A DNA stretch of 40,385 nt, taken from assembly GCF_002843385.1 (NCBI RefSeq), contig NZ_MVDE01000043.1, positions 1 through 40,385 of the forward strand, written 5' to 3'. The notes under the pieces are model-generated. The model saw only the letters and a list, made by a program, of their open reading frames with translations, did not search any database and was not told the DNA's origin. The translations under genes were made by a program, and so were the position numbers. Position 1 is the first letter of the stretch; the number at the start of each line of letters is the position of its first letter. This DNA comes from Labilibaculum manganireducens. GTDB lineage: Bacteria; Bacteroidota; Bacteroidia; Bacteroidales; Marinifilaceae. Shown piece by piece: positions 25,901 through 33,896 of this stretch.

Positions 25901-26982
25901 GAAAAAGATGGCAATCTGCAATTGGGGAGTATGAAAAGGCTCAAAAGCTGAAGCCAAAGGATGTTTATCCTCCGAATCAAATAGAAGAAATTAAATTGAT
26001 ATTGAAAGAGTTGGAGAGGTTGGAAGAGGAAAAATCAACATTACAGTATCAGTACAAAGCTTTGCTTGAGGAAGCAGATCAGTTTTTTGGCCGGGAAGAC
26101 TACATAGCCGCAATTGGAAAGTATCAGGGAGCATTGGATTTAAAACCAGCAGAATCTTATCCTAAAAATCAGCTAAAGAGAATTGAAGTATTACTGGAGC
26201 AGCAAGCAAGAGAAGCTGAAAAGTTGAAAGAGTTGAATCGTTTATATGGCGAGGAAATAAAATTAGGAGATAAATTTCTGAAAGAAGAGCAATTTAGTGT
26301 TGCACGTCATCATTTCAATTCAGCACTTAGTATGAAGCCGGAAGAGGAGTATCCTAAGCAGAAATTGGAAGAGATTGAGAAATTAGTGGAAGCTTTAAAG
26401 CTGGCTGACAAGGAGGTTGTTTCAAACAACCCAACTAATTTTGAGAAAAAACTATCTATTGCAAAGGAACGGGAATATGCATCAAAAATTGCAAAGGCTG
26501 ATGATTCATTTAACGCATCGCATTTTACGGTAGCGAAGGTGATGTATGAAAGAGCTCTTGAATTATTCGATAGAGATTATCCTAAAAAGAAATTAAAGGA
26601 AATTGATAAATTGATAAGAGAAGGTAAGAATTCTGAACTAACAGAGGAATATCGTAAGTTAATTGCCCGAGGTGATGAAGAGTTGACTAAAAAGAACTAT
26701 TCCGTAGCAAAATTCTATTATCAGAAAGCCAAGGACTTAGATACTTCTGAAAAATATGCCAATAAGCAATTGGATAAAATTGAGGAGTTTATCAATTCGA
26801 AGAAAAATCAGAAGCTTGAGGCTGAGTATAAAAAAGTTGTTACCCAGGCAGATGAAGCATACGATAAGGGAAATTATTCTGTTGCCCGTTTCTATTACAG
26901 AAAGGCTGAGAATTTGAAATCGAATGAGTCTTATCCAAAAGAAAGATTGGAATTGATACAGGAAAACCAGAGAAATAAGTAG
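22978..26982 (+). CDS. Giant exported TPR-like repeat protein with N-terminal carboxypeptidase-regulatory-like domain
   Basis: 1334 residues. Signal peptide cleaved near AVA/QDKY. Residues about 33-100 (SIFGKVKIENG...GKFEYELDFGNEYIFEFSKEGFVTKKVSI) look like a CarboxypepD-regulatory beta-sandwich, followed by FDYDRDYDAQIRDAIKKAEEE. From residue 187 there are 17 repeats of 52-73 residues, each with the pattern KYASIIxLADSQFSSGDYQSSK, YxDALSLKxxExYPKSQIQKID, then a charged helix; repeats 3-11 are all exactly 71 residues. Each is a TPR-like hairpin plus linker helix, predicting an elongated periplasmic or surface rod. No enzyme motif. It starts a unit with the SpmAB fusion 36 nt downstream. The exact family is unknown. 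Confidence 0.8.
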   Translation: MNNPSKFHILTVFSIFLFFLCCFPDFAVAQDKYSIFGKVKIENGSIENTRITILKNAEKMESGIVDNSGKFEYELDFGNEYIFEFSKEGFVTKKVSISTFVPLDILSRDNQFPPFKFMVSLFPAYEGLDLSVFDQPMGMIMYDKELDDFDYDRDYDAQIRDAIKKAEEEAKKRAAELEAQRLAKERAYKAAIQRGDVNFNAKKYDLSKAGYNEALAIMPDEDYPKAQLQKIDELIGQELANAEEKARLEAEQKALEERYLALITQADNQFGTKDYKLSKANYTSALEVKPNEAYPKNQIQKISDLLAQQAQLDADKKAMEEKYASIIAIADSQFSDGDYQSSKTNYAEALSLKTGEVYPKSQIQKIDGILADQQAEADEAARLLAAKKALDEKYASIINLADSQFSSGDYQSSKNSYSDALSLKSEEEYPKSQILKIDGILADQQAEADEAARLLTEKKVLDEKYASIISLADSQFSSGDYQTSKSTYSDALSLKANETYPKSQIQKIDGILAKQLAEADEAARLLAEKKALDEKYASIISLADSQFSAGDYQTSKSTYSDALSLKVNETYPKFQIQKIDGILAQQLAEADESARLLAEKKALDEKYASVVALADSQFSSGDYDSAKNTYKDALNLKLAEMYPKTQIQKINEILDAQQAEADKATRLLAEKKALDEKYASIIKLADSQFSSNDYQASKTSYSDALSLKIDEVYPKFQIQKIDDILANQQTEAENAKRLLAEKKALDEKYASVIKLADTQFSSEEYQSAKTNYTEALRLKAGEVYPKTQIQKIDELLANLQAEANEAARLASQKKALDDKYASIIALADSQFSSSDYQSSRTSYTDALELKGKESYPKAQIQKIDDILSEQKRLAEEEARLAIEKKGLDEKYNSFIALADSQFSSESYESARKNYILALEIRSNESYPKTQIQKIDDIVKQLKAKAEEEARIAEALQATEREYSNCIALADKYYEGKRWQSAIGEYEKAQKLKPKDVYPPNQIEEIKLILKELERLEEEKSTLQYQYKALLEEADQFFGREDYIAAIGKYQGALDLKPAESYPKNQLKRIEVLLEQQAREAEKLKELNRLYGEEIKLGDKFLKEEQFSVARHHFNSALSMKPEEEYPKQKLEEIEKLVEALKLADKEVVSNNPTNFEKKLSIAKEREYASKIAKADDSFNASHFTVAKVMYERALELFDRDYPKKKLKEIDKLIREGKNSELTEEYRKLIARGDEELTKKNYSVAKFYYQKAKDLDTSEKYANKQLDKIEEFINSKKNQKLEAEYKKVVTQADEAYDKGNYSVARFYYRKAENLKSNESYPKERLELIQENQRNK
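23941..25857 (+). repeat. Nine in-register 213-bp tandem coding repeats
   Basis: Units start at 23941, 24154, 24367, 24580, 24793, 25006, 25219, 25432 and 25645, always 213 bp apart. Units starting at 24154, 24367 and 24580 are very alike at DNA level, including synonymous sites, which points to recent duplication or gene conversion. Outer repeats of the gene are more diverged and of other lengths. Confidence 0.92.
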
Positions 26983-27018
26983 TATTTAACCACATTTTAA
27001 TACATTAAAAATAAGTTT

Positions 27019-28251
27019 ATGGCCTTAAATTACCTTTGGATTTTCTTTTTTGTTGTTGCTTTTGTTGTTGGATTGATCAAGTTGATCGTTTTTGGTGATA
27101 TGGAGGTATTCCCTAATATGGTAAACTCCACATTCGATATGGCTAAAACAGGTTTTGATATTTCTCTTGGCTTAACAGGTGTTCTAACCTTGTGGTTAGG
27201 AATAATGAAAATTGGGGAAAACGGAGGAATTGTAAAAGTTTTTTCCCGTTTAATCGGTCCGTTTTTCAACAAGTTGTTTCCTGAAATACCCAAAGGACAT
27301 GCCGCACATGGTTCAATAATGATGAATTTAGCTGCAAATATGCTCGGTTTGGATAATGCAGCTACGCCATTAGGATTAAAGGCTATGAAGGAAATGCAGT
27401 CTGTTAATCCATCGGAGGACACCGCATCCAATGCACAAATTATGTTTTTGGTGCTGAATACTTCCGGATTAACGATTATTCCAATATCCATTATGGTTTA
27501 CAGGGCACAATTAGGAGCTGTGAATCCTTCTGATATTTTTATACCTATACTACTGGCAACTTATTTTTCTACACTGGCCGGTTTGATTAGTGTTGCCATT
27601 GTGCAGAAAATAAAACTATGGGATAAAGTTGTTTTGGCTTATCTGGGAGGATTAACTGTCTTTATTATAGGGTTGATAACTTATTTCTCAAGCTTGGAAA
27701 AGGATCAGATAACTCAGATTTCTACCGTAGTTAGTAACGTATTCTTATTCTCAATTATCATTGCATTTATACTTTTGGCAGCACGAAAAAAGGTGAATGT
27801 TTATGAGAGTTTTATCGATGGAGCAAAAGAAGGATTTTCAATTGCCATTAAAATTATTCCTTATTTGATTGCTATTTTGGTTGCAATAGGTGTGTTTAGA
27901 GCTTCAGGAACCATGGATTTGGTGATTGAAGGAGCGCGGCGGTTTTGTCTTTTTGTTGGTGTAAATTCCGATTTTGTAGAAGCCTTGCCTACCGCATTAA
28001 TGAAACCATTGAGTGGTAGTGGTGCCAGAGGAATGATGGTGGATGCGATGCAAACGCACGGAGCAGATAGCTTTGTTGGCAGACTGGCATCCACATTGCA
28101 GGGAGCCACAGATACTACTTTTTATATTATTGCCGTGTATTTTGGAGCTGTGGGAATTAAGAATACCAGATATGCTGTTACTTGTGGATTAATTGCAGAT
28201 TTTGCCGGTATTGTTGCCGCCATAGCAATTGCTTATTTGTTTTTTCATTAA
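27019..28251 (+). CDS. Fused SpmA-SpmB nucleoside-recognition membrane protein
   Basis: 410 residues with about ten hydrophobic segments. The first half carries the SpmA-like signature (GVLTLWLGIMKIGENGGIVKVFSRLIGPFFNKLFPEIPKG and MMNLAANMLGLDNAATPLGLKAM); the second half is SpmB-like (YESFIDGAKEGFSIAIKIIPYLIAILVAIGVFRASG and ALPTALMKPLSGSGARGMM, then GATDTTFYIIAVYFG). In Firmicutes these are two sporulation proteins; in Bacteroidetes a fusion is common and has no assigned role, and this organism shows no sporulation genes here. Inner membrane. The 36-nt gap suggests co-transcription with the giant repeat gene. Ligand unknown. Confidence 0.85.
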   Translation: MALNYLWIFFFVVAFVVGLIKLIVFGDMEVFPNMVNSTFDMAKTGFDISLGLTGVLTLWLGIMKIGENGGIVKVFSRLIGPFFNKLFPEIPKGHAAHGSIMMNLAANMLGLDNAATPLGLKAMKEMQSVNPSEDTASNAQIMFLVLNTSGLTIIPISIMVYRAQLGAVNPSDIFIPILLATYFSTLAGLISVAIVQKIKLWDKVVLAYLGGLTVFIIGLITYFSSLEKDQITQISTVVSNVFLFSIIIAFILLAARKKVNVYESFIDGAKEGFSIAIKIIPYLIAILVAIGVFRASGTMDLVIEGARRFCLFVGVNSDFVEALPTALMKPLSGSGARGMMVDAMQTHGADSFVGRLASTLQGATDTTFYIIAVYFGAVGIKNTRYAVTCGLIADFAGIVAAIAIAYLFFH

Positions 28252-28265
28252 GAGGCGAAAAAGAT

Positions 28266-28273
28266 TACTTTTG
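28266..28273 (+). promoter_or_regulatory. -7 box for the S4-domain gene
   Basis: TACTTTTG matches TAnnTTTG; a T-rich -33 candidate ends at 28246, 19 nt upstream. Start would be near 28280, 16 nt before the ATG. Confidence 0.5.
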
Positions 28274-28295
28274 CGATTCAAATTACTAGATAGGT

Positions 28296-28502
28296 ATGAT
28301 AAAATTTAAGATTGAAACTGAATATATTGAGTTGATTAAGTTGATTAAAGTGACTCGTATTAGTGAAAGCGGCGCTCAGGCTAAGATTTTTGTTGAAGAT
28401 GGAATTGTATTTCGAAATGGAGAAGTGGAAACTCGTAAAAGAGCAAAAATTCGTCCTGGTGATAAAATTGAAATTTTCGATGAAGTGATTATTGTAGAAT
28501 AA
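28296..28502 (+). CDS. Small S4-domain RNA-binding protein
   Basis: 68 residues, essentially one S4 domain of the YbcJ/YaaA kind: FKIETEYIELIKLIKVTRISESGAQAKIFVEDG, then VFRNGEVETRKRAKIRPGD. S4 domains bind structured RNA, often rRNA; such stand-alone proteins are cytosolic and small by nature. Start ATG at 28296 gives the usual N-terminus. It has its own promoter candidate and a strong terminator, so it is likely monocistronic. Exact RNA target unknown. Confidence 0.85.
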   Translation: MIKFKIETEYIELIKLIKVTRISESGAQAKIFVEDGIVFRNGEVETRKRAKIRPGDKIEIFDEVIIVE

Positions 28503-28520
28503 TTCTTCTGAAAAATAGAA

Positions 28521-28559
28521 AAAGCGCAGGTACTTTTAAAACACTTGCGCTTTCTTTTT
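28521..28559 (+). terminator. Terminator of the S4-domain gene
   Basis: 11-bp stem AAAGCGCAGGT / ACTTGCGCTTT (one G-U) with an 11-nt loop and the tail CTTTTT. Confidence 0.85.
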
Positions 28560-28592
28560 GACCATAAGTTAAGGGCTGCTGGCCAAAATCTA

Positions 28593-28976
28593 TTAATAAA
28601 ACTCTAAAAAGTTTTTAACCGACCCTAAATAGTAATCTTTCCAACCTTCAACAATCTCATCGTAAGCTTCATCGGGTATATTGGTGTGAGTCAGTTCAAT
28701 CCGAGATCTTGAACCTGCTTTTTTAATCAGCAAGGTCACAATAGATGGACTTTCGGTTTCTCCAAAGAACCATTCCTGAACAATTTTATAATCTTTTACA
28801 ATTTCCAGATTAACACCCGTAATATCTCCTTCCCAAAGAGAGAAAACAGTGCCTGTATTTTCATCCATTACAGCAGGATAACCGGTCCAAAGTTCAATTT
28901 GAAAGGAATTGGTTAGGGCATTATATACTTCCTCCTGCGTGGAAGTGATTTCTAGGCTAAATGTGAATTCTTTCAT
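28593..28976 (-). CDS. AHSA1/START-like (SRPBCC) protein
   Basis: 127 residues. The N-terminal KEFTFSLEITSTQEEVYNALTNSFQIELWTG and the C-terminal LTHTNIPDEAYDEIVEGWKDYYLGSVKNFLEFY, with a beta-rich centre, fit the SRPBCC fold of the Aha1-C-terminal-like family. These cytosolic proteins have a ligand cavity; their function here is unknown. It is a lone gene convergent with the S4 gene, with a -7 box upstream at 28997-29004. Confidence 0.78.
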   Translation of the reverse strand: MKEFTFSLEITSTQEEVYNALTNSFQIELWTGYPAVMDENTGTVFSLWEGDITGVNLEIVKDYKIVQEWFFGETESPSIVTLLIKKAGSRSRIELTHTNIPDEAYDEIVEGWKDYYLGSVKNFLEFY

Positions 28977-28996
28977 TTCATGTTATTTTTCTGTCT

Positions 28997-29004
28997 CAAA
29001 ATTA
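28997..29004 (-). promoter_or_regulatory. -7 box for the AHSA1-like gene
   Basis: On the minus strand this reads TAATTTTG, an exact TAnnTTTG match about 20 nt before the ATG. No TTTG at -33. Confidence 0.45.
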
Positions 29005-29141
29005 ACCTGAATAATAAGAATGTGGTAACTTTTATAAAATAATTTTATCCACATCAAGGAAATCTATACGATAATAAAAAATTGTAATGTAGAGATTGCA
29101 ATTATTCTAAGCTTTAATAAATCTAAATAAGAATAAATTTT

Positions 29142-29149
29142 TATATTTG
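29142..29149 (+). promoter_or_regulatory. -7 box for the E2-E1 operon
   Basis: TATATTTG matches TAnnTTTG, 46 nt before the ATG at 29196. No clear -33 TTTG; the upstream is AT-rich. Confidence 0.45.
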
Positions 29150-29195
29150 TATCGAAACATTTAAATATGATTATAAATATTAAACTATAAGTTAT

Positions 29196-30494
29196 ATGTC
29201 TAGCTTTGAAATCATAATGCCTAAGTTGGGCGAGAGCGTACAAGAAGCTACTATCACGAAAATGTTCGTGAAGTTGAATGATCAGGTGGAAGAGGATGAT
29301 ATGCTTTTTGAAATTGCAACTGATAAAGTGGATTCTGAAATACCTTGTCCGGTAGACGGAAAAGTAATTGAAATCCGATTTAAAGAAAATGATGTTGTTC
29401 CTGTTGGCGAGGTTGTTGCGATCATTGCCTTAGGTGATGCAGATGATGTGGAAGAGCCGGTTAAGGCAAGTGCTGCCACTTCTGTATCCGAAACAATACC
29501 TCAAGAAGCAGCAGGAAGCGTAAGTACCTCTGATATTCAATCTGCTTCAGGCCGATTTTATTCTCCGCTTGTGAAAAGCATTGCGAAAAGTGAAAATATT
29601 ACTGTTCAAGAGCTGGAAACAATTACCGGACATGGTACCGAGGGAAGAGTTCAAAAACAAGATGTTTTGGATTACTTGTCCAGTCGCAACGGAACAACTG
29701 TTTCTGCTCCTGAAGTTAAAACAGTTTCTGCTCCTGGTCCGGCTCCGGCAGCTGAAAAACCAAAAGTATCCATGTCGATCGGAGCACAGGATCAGATTGT
29801 GGAAATGGACCGTATGAGAAGAATCATTGCCGATCATATGGTGATGTCGAAGCAAACATCTCCGCACGTCACTGCAATGGTAGAAGCCGATGTTACCGAT
29901 ATGGTTAATTGGAGAAATAAAGTAAAAGATGAATTCTTTAAAAAAGAAGGAACTAAGATTACTTACATGCCAATTATTATTGAGGCTGTTTCTAAAGCTT
30001 TACGTGAATTTCCGGGAGTGAATGCCTCTGTTGACGGATACAATGTTATTCTGAGAAAGAATATTAATGTTGGTGTTGCGGTAGCTCTGCCAAGTGGAAA
30101 CCTAATTGTTCCGGTAATAAAGAATTCAGATCAGAAAAACCTAATTGGTTTGGCAAATGACATGAATCGTTTGGCAACCGATGCACGAAATAATAAATTA
30201 AATCCTGATGATATTCAGGGAGGTACGTTTACTATATCGAATTTTGGATCCTTCAAAAATGTAATGGGTACACCAATTATCAATCAGCCGCAGGTTGCTA
30301 TTTTAGCTGTTGGAACCATTGAAAAGAAACCTGCAGTAATCGAAACTCCGGCCGGAGATGCAATTGTAGTTCGTCAGAAAATGTTCCTGTCTCTTTCCTA
30401 CGACCACCGGGTTGTTGATGGAGCTTTGGGTGGAGCTTTTTTACGAAAAATTGCAGACTATTTGGAAGAAATTGATAGTAACAGAGCATTTTAA
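29196..30494 (+). CDS. 2-oxoacid dehydrogenase E2 (dihydrolipoamide acyltransferase)
   Basis: 432 residues. N-terminal lipoyl domain with the lipoylation lysine K44 in TDKVDSEI; a Pro/Ala/Val/Ser-rich linker (about 85-125); an E3/E1-binding domain (SPLVKSIAKSENITVQELETITGHGTEGRVQKQDVLDYL); a second flexible linker; and the catalytic core ending with the HxxxDG motif YDHRVVDG (H404, D408). It transfers an acyl group from E1 to CoA. Together with the fused E1 downstream it suits a branched-chain or pyruvate-type complex; the branched-chain form is inferred from the E1 type. Three nt separate it from E1, and no E3 gene lies in the window. Confidence 0.93.
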   Translation: MSSFEIIMPKLGESVQEATITKMFVKLNDQVEEDDMLFEIATDKVDSEIPCPVDGKVIEIRFKENDVVPVGEVVAIIALGDADDVEEPVKASAATSVSETIPQEAAGSVSTSDIQSASGRFYSPLVKSIAKSENITVQELETITGHGTEGRVQKQDVLDYLSSRNGTTVSAPEVKTVSAPGPAPAAEKPKVSMSIGAQDQIVEMDRMRRIIADHMVMSKQTSPHVTAMVEADVTDMVNWRNKVKDEFFKKEGTKITYMPIIIEAVSKALREFPGVNASVDGYNVILRKNINVGVAVALPSGNLIVPVIKNSDQKNLIGLANDMNRLATDARNNKLNPDDIQGGTFTISNFGSFKNVMGTPIINQPQVAILAVGTIEKKPAVIETPAGDAIVVRQKMFLSLSYDHRVVDGALGGAFLRKIADYLEEIDSNRAF

Positions 30495-30497
30495 ATC

Positions 30498-32594
30498 ATG
30501 GAAACACTGGAAATAACATCCGTAGAAAGTACTACGGACAAAACTGATAAGATGACTGAAAGTAAAAAGTTTAGCATTAAAAAAACCTCAAAGGAATTGC
30601 TTGGTCGTTGGTTTCATTTGATGACTTTGGGCAGAGCATTGGATGAGAAAGCACCCAATTACCTAAAGCAGGCAATTGGCTGGTCTTACCATGCTCCTTA
30701 TGCCGGTCATGATGGAATTCAATTGGCTGTTGGGCAGGTATTCGATCGTAAAACAGATCACCTGTTCCCTTATTACAGAGATATGCTGACCTCTATTTCG
30801 GCGGGTTTAACTGCTGAAGAGATCATTTTTAACGGGATATCAAAAGATACTGATGTAGCAGGTGGCGGTCGTCACATGTCGAATCACTTTGCAAAGCCGG
30901 AATGGAATGTTCACAATGTATCTTCCTGCACAGGAAATCATACTTTGCATGCAGTAGGTTTAGGTCGCGCAGTAAAAAAATACAAGCACAAAGGAGTTGT
31001 AATTAGTTCTCAGGGAGAATCTTCGGTATCGGAAGGATATGTTTACGAGGCTATTAACGGAGCAACCAATGAACAGCTTCCTGTAGTATTTGTATTTCAG
31101 GATAACGGATATGGAATTTCGGTTCCAAAGAAAGATCAGACAGCGAACAGAAAAGTTGCTGATAACTTCCGTGGAATGAAGTATTTGAAAATTATTCATT
31201 GTAACGGAAAAGATGTTTTCGATTCGATGAATGCGATGACTGAAGCAAAACAAATTGCATTGGAGACTTCAACTCCGGTAATTGTTCAGGCCAACTGTGT
31301 TCGTATGGGCTCGCATTCCAATTCCGATAAGCACGAGTTGTACCGTGATAACGCCGAATTAAACTACGTTACAGAATACGATCCATTGGCGAAGTACCGC
31401 AGATTGTTGGTTCGTTACAAGCGTTTTACGGAAGAGGAATTGTTGGCTATTGAAGCTGAAGTGAAACTGGAAGTTAAAAAAGCTCACAAAGCTGGTTTGA
31501 GTGCACCGGATCCTGATCCGGCATCCATTCACGATTTTGTGATTCCGGAACCTTATGTTTCTGAGAAATATCCGGAAGGATTGCACAATTTCACCGGCAA
31601 CAACAAAAAGTTGATTGAAGGATTGAATGAGACACTAAAAGCAGAATTCCGTTTAAATCCGGATACTTTTCTTTGGGGACAGGATATTGCCAATAAAGAT
31701 AAAGGCGGGATTTTTAATGTTTCCAAAGGGATGCAGCAGGAATTTGGTAAAGACAGGGTATTTAATGCTCCAATTGCGGAAGATTACATCATGGGAACAG
31801 CAAATGGAATGAGCCGTTTCAACGATAAAATCAGAATTGTTGTTGAAGGAGCAGAATTTGCTGATTATTTTTGGCCTGCAATGGAGCAGTTTGTAGAAAC
31901 AACTCACGAATATTGGAGAACAAAAGGACAGTATTCACCGAATATCACAGTGCGTTTAGCATCTGGTGGATATATTGGCGGCGGATTGTATCACTCGCAA
32001 AATATTGAAGGAGCTTTGGCAACTTTCCCAGGTGTTCGAATTGTTTACCCATCGTATGCCGATGATGCCGCAGGATTGTTGCGAACCAGCATCCGTTCGA
32101 AGGGAATGACCGTATTTATGGAGCCTAAAGCTTTGTATAACGATCCTAAAGCATCGGCGGCAGTACCAGAAGACTTTGAAGTTCCGTTTGGAAAAGCAAG
32201 AGTAAGAAGAGAAGGTGCTGATTTAACGATCGTAACTTATGGAAACACAACTCATATGTGTGTTGAGGTTGCCGATAAGTTGGCCGAAGATACAGGAAAA
32301 CAAATTGAAGTAATTGATCTTCGTTCACTGGTGCCATTGGATACAGAAACAATTCTAAAATCGGTAGCAAAAACCAATAAAGTAATGGTTGTTCATGAAG
32401 ACAAAGTGTTTTCAGGATTTGGAGCTGAAATTTCGGCAACAATTACCGAACAGGCTTTCAACCAATTGGATGCTCCGGTAAAGCGTGTTGGATCTGAATT
32501 TACACCGGTTGGCTTTAATCGTATATTGGAAAAAGCAGTTCTTCCTAATAATGATAAAATTTACGCAGCAGCTAAAGAGCTAATTGATTTCTAA
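30498..32594 (+). CDS. 2-oxoacid dehydrogenase E1, fused alpha and beta subunits
   Basis: 698 residues combining what are usually two proteins. The alpha part (about 25-350) has YYRDM, GGGRHMSNHF and the thiamine-diphosphate motif GESSVSEGYVYEAINGAT...QDNGYG (173-206). The beta part (365 on) has ETLKAEFRLNPDTFLWGQDI, FNAPIAEDYIMGTANGMS, and the C-terminal transketolase domain (VIDLRSLVPLD, VVHEDKVFSGFGAEI). It decarboxylates a 2-oxoacid and reductively acylates the lipoyl group of E2. The fused layout is common in Bacteroidetes branched-chain-type enzymes. It is translationally close to E2 (stop at 30494, start at 30498). A weak hairpin at 32620-32647 may end the operon. Confidence 0.92.
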   Translation: METLEITSVESTTDKTDKMTESKKFSIKKTSKELLGRWFHLMTLGRALDEKAPNYLKQAIGWSYHAPYAGHDGIQLAVGQVFDRKTDHLFPYYRDMLTSISAGLTAEEIIFNGISKDTDVAGGGRHMSNHFAKPEWNVHNVSSCTGNHTLHAVGLGRAVKKYKHKGVVISSQGESSVSEGYVYEAINGATNEQLPVVFVFQDNGYGISVPKKDQTANRKVADNFRGMKYLKIIHCNGKDVFDSMNAMTEAKQIALETSTPVIVQANCVRMGSHSNSDKHELYRDNAELNYVTEYDPLAKYRRLLVRYKRFTEEELLAIEAEVKLEVKKAHKAGLSAPDPDPASIHDFVIPEPYVSEKYPEGLHNFTGNNKKLIEGLNETLKAEFRLNPDTFLWGQDIANKDKGGIFNVSKGMQQEFGKDRVFNAPIAEDYIMGTANGMSRFNDKIRIVVEGAEFADYFWPAMEQFVETTHEYWRTKGQYSPNITVRLASGGYIGGGLYHSQNIEGALATFPGVRIVYPSYADDAAGLLRTSIRSKGMTVFMEPKALYNDPKASAAVPEDFEVPFGKARVRREGADLTIVTYGNTTHMCVEVADKLAEDTGKQIEVIDLRSLVPLDTETILKSVAKTNKVMVVHEDKVFSGFGAEISATITEQAFNQLDAPVKRVGSEFTPVGFNRILEKAVLPNNDKIYAAAKELIDF

Positions 32595-32718
32595 TTGATA
32601 GAAATTGAGTAAATTAGTTAATGTGTGAATGAGATAGTCTTCACATTCTTAAAAATAATAATTTACGGAGCTGTAAATAGTCTGGTTACTATCTACTCTG
32701 TTCTAGATACTTAAAACG

Positions 32719-33228
32719 ATGAAAAAAATAGGTTTATTCTATAGTTTCAATACGAACAAAACAGCTAAGAATGCTGAAAAAATAAAGAAAGCTTTTGGAA
32801 CTTCTGCCGAAGTAGAAAGTGTAAATGTTGAGGAAGTTGATGAAGAAATTTTTCTTGCCTACGATAATCTGATATTAGGTGTTCCAACCTGGTTCGATGG
32901 TGAATTGCCAAACTACTGGGATGAGTTTATGCCTGCTGTTGAGGATCTAAAACTAAAAGGCAAAACAGTTGCTTTGTTTGGTTTAGGCGATCAGGTCGGA
33001 TATCCTGAAAATTTTGTAGATGCAATTGGTCTTTTGGCAATTGCACTGGAAGAACGAGGAGCAAAGGTTATTGGACTGACTTCTCCGGAAGGCTATAAAT
33101 ACGAAAAATCGCGTGCTTTACGCGATGGTAAGTTCTTAGGTTTGGCTCTCGATATCGAGAATCAGGCAGGTTTGTCAAACGAAAGAATTGAAGCTTGGGT
33201 AGAGCAATTAAAAAAAGAGTTTAAGTAG
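32719..33228 (+). CDS. Flavodoxin (long-chain type)
   Basis: 169 residues, the usual length. Phosphate-binding loop IGLFYSFNTNKTAKNAEKI (a variant of the TxTGxT loop), the 50s-loop-like LGVPTWFDGELPNYWDEF, and FGLGDQVGYPENFVDAIG in the 90s loop; the final helix is IEAWVEQLKKEF. It is a small FMN electron carrier in the cytosol, able to replace ferredoxin. It is monocistronic with a very strong terminator. The phosphate loop lacks the canonical glycine (NTN rather than TGN), which is worth noting but does occur in the family. Confidence 0.93.
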   Translation: MKKIGLFYSFNTNKTAKNAEKIKKAFGTSAEVESVNVEEVDEEIFLAYDNLILGVPTWFDGELPNYWDEFMPAVEDLKLKGKTVALFGLGDQVGYPENFVDAIGLLAIALEERGAKVIGLTSPEGYKYEKSRALRDGKFLGLALDIENQAGLSNERIEAWVEQLKKEFK

Positions 33229-33258
33229 ATTCCTTTATTGTAATTAAATAGTTGACAG

Positions 33259-33286
33259 GCTTCCCCGAAAGGGGAAGCTTTTTTTT
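33259..33286 (+). terminator. Terminator of the flavodoxin gene
   Basis: 8-bp GC-rich stem GCTTCCCC / GGGGAAGC with a stable GAAA tetraloop and an 8-T tail. Confidence 0.93.
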
Positions 33287-33356
33287 GGAAAGTGAATTGA
33301 TAAACTAAAAATTGTTGTGCCACACTGCCGCACATGTCGTAGTACGGTACTATACA

Positions 33357-33515
33357 ATGGTCGTGGTGTGGTACCATCAGTAGTCGTGGTAGTAGTCAGA
33401 TGGTAGTCGTGGTACGATACTATTAGTAGTCGTGGTAGTAGTCAGATGGTGGTCGTGGTACGATACCATTAGTAGTCGTGGTAGTAGTCAGATGATGGTC
33501 GTGGTAGTAAGGCAA
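33357..33515. repeat. 46-bp tandem repeat with compensatory hairpin
   Basis: Full units at 33381-33426 and 33427-33472, a third that diverges after about 34 nt from 33473, and a partial unit at 33357-33380. Units 1 and 2 differ at only positions 25 (A to G) and 41 (T to C), and these pair with each other in a 10-bp hairpin with an AT bulge and GGT loop (33401-33425 in unit 1). Both strands avoid stop-free frames of note. No spacers, so not CRISPR. Confidence 0.9.
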
Positions 33516-33896
33516 CTATTAATTTGGTACTTTATCTGTTCGGTTTTATTCATTTGTATTACGTAGAACGATTTTAAATCAGGCCTGTAGTTGGTCATCA
33601 GAAATAGGAGTTCGGAAAAAAGTTATAGATTTACTTCACCTACAAAAATTTATGAATAGAATTGTTCCCATACTACACAAACATTCCTACAAAGGTCTCT
33701 ACGAATGCTGGATTTGTTAATCTGGTCTTTACCTTTTATATTCAATCCGAGGTTTTTATCTAAGCCTTACCACCTAAAAATCATACTTGTTTGATGATAT
33801 CCTGCTCGATATCAATTGATGTGACATTTACTATTTTAATGCCACATCAGTAGATTGCGGTATTTGACTCAAAACTCAACAAACACTAAAAAAAAC
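33516..33896. other. Non-coding leader of the DPP IV gene
   Basis: About 380 nt without a recognisable gene. Near its end GATGTGACATT (33818-33828) and AATGCCACATC (33838-33848) form an 11-position stem with one mismatch and a 9-nt loop. No exact TAnnTTTG box; TATTTG at 33861-33866 is partial. Confidence 0.45.

Noticed and set aside
27019-28251. Sporulation function for the SpmAB fusion
   Set aside because: Bacteroidetes do not form endospores and no other sporulation genes are present; the fusion is common there without that role.
29196-32594. Complete 2-oxoacid dehydrogenase operon including E3
   Set aside because: E2 and fused E1 are present but no dihydrolipoamide dehydrogenase gene lies in the window.
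33357-33515. CRISPR array
   Set aside because: The repeats are directly adjacent with no unique spacers, and no cas genes lie nearby.
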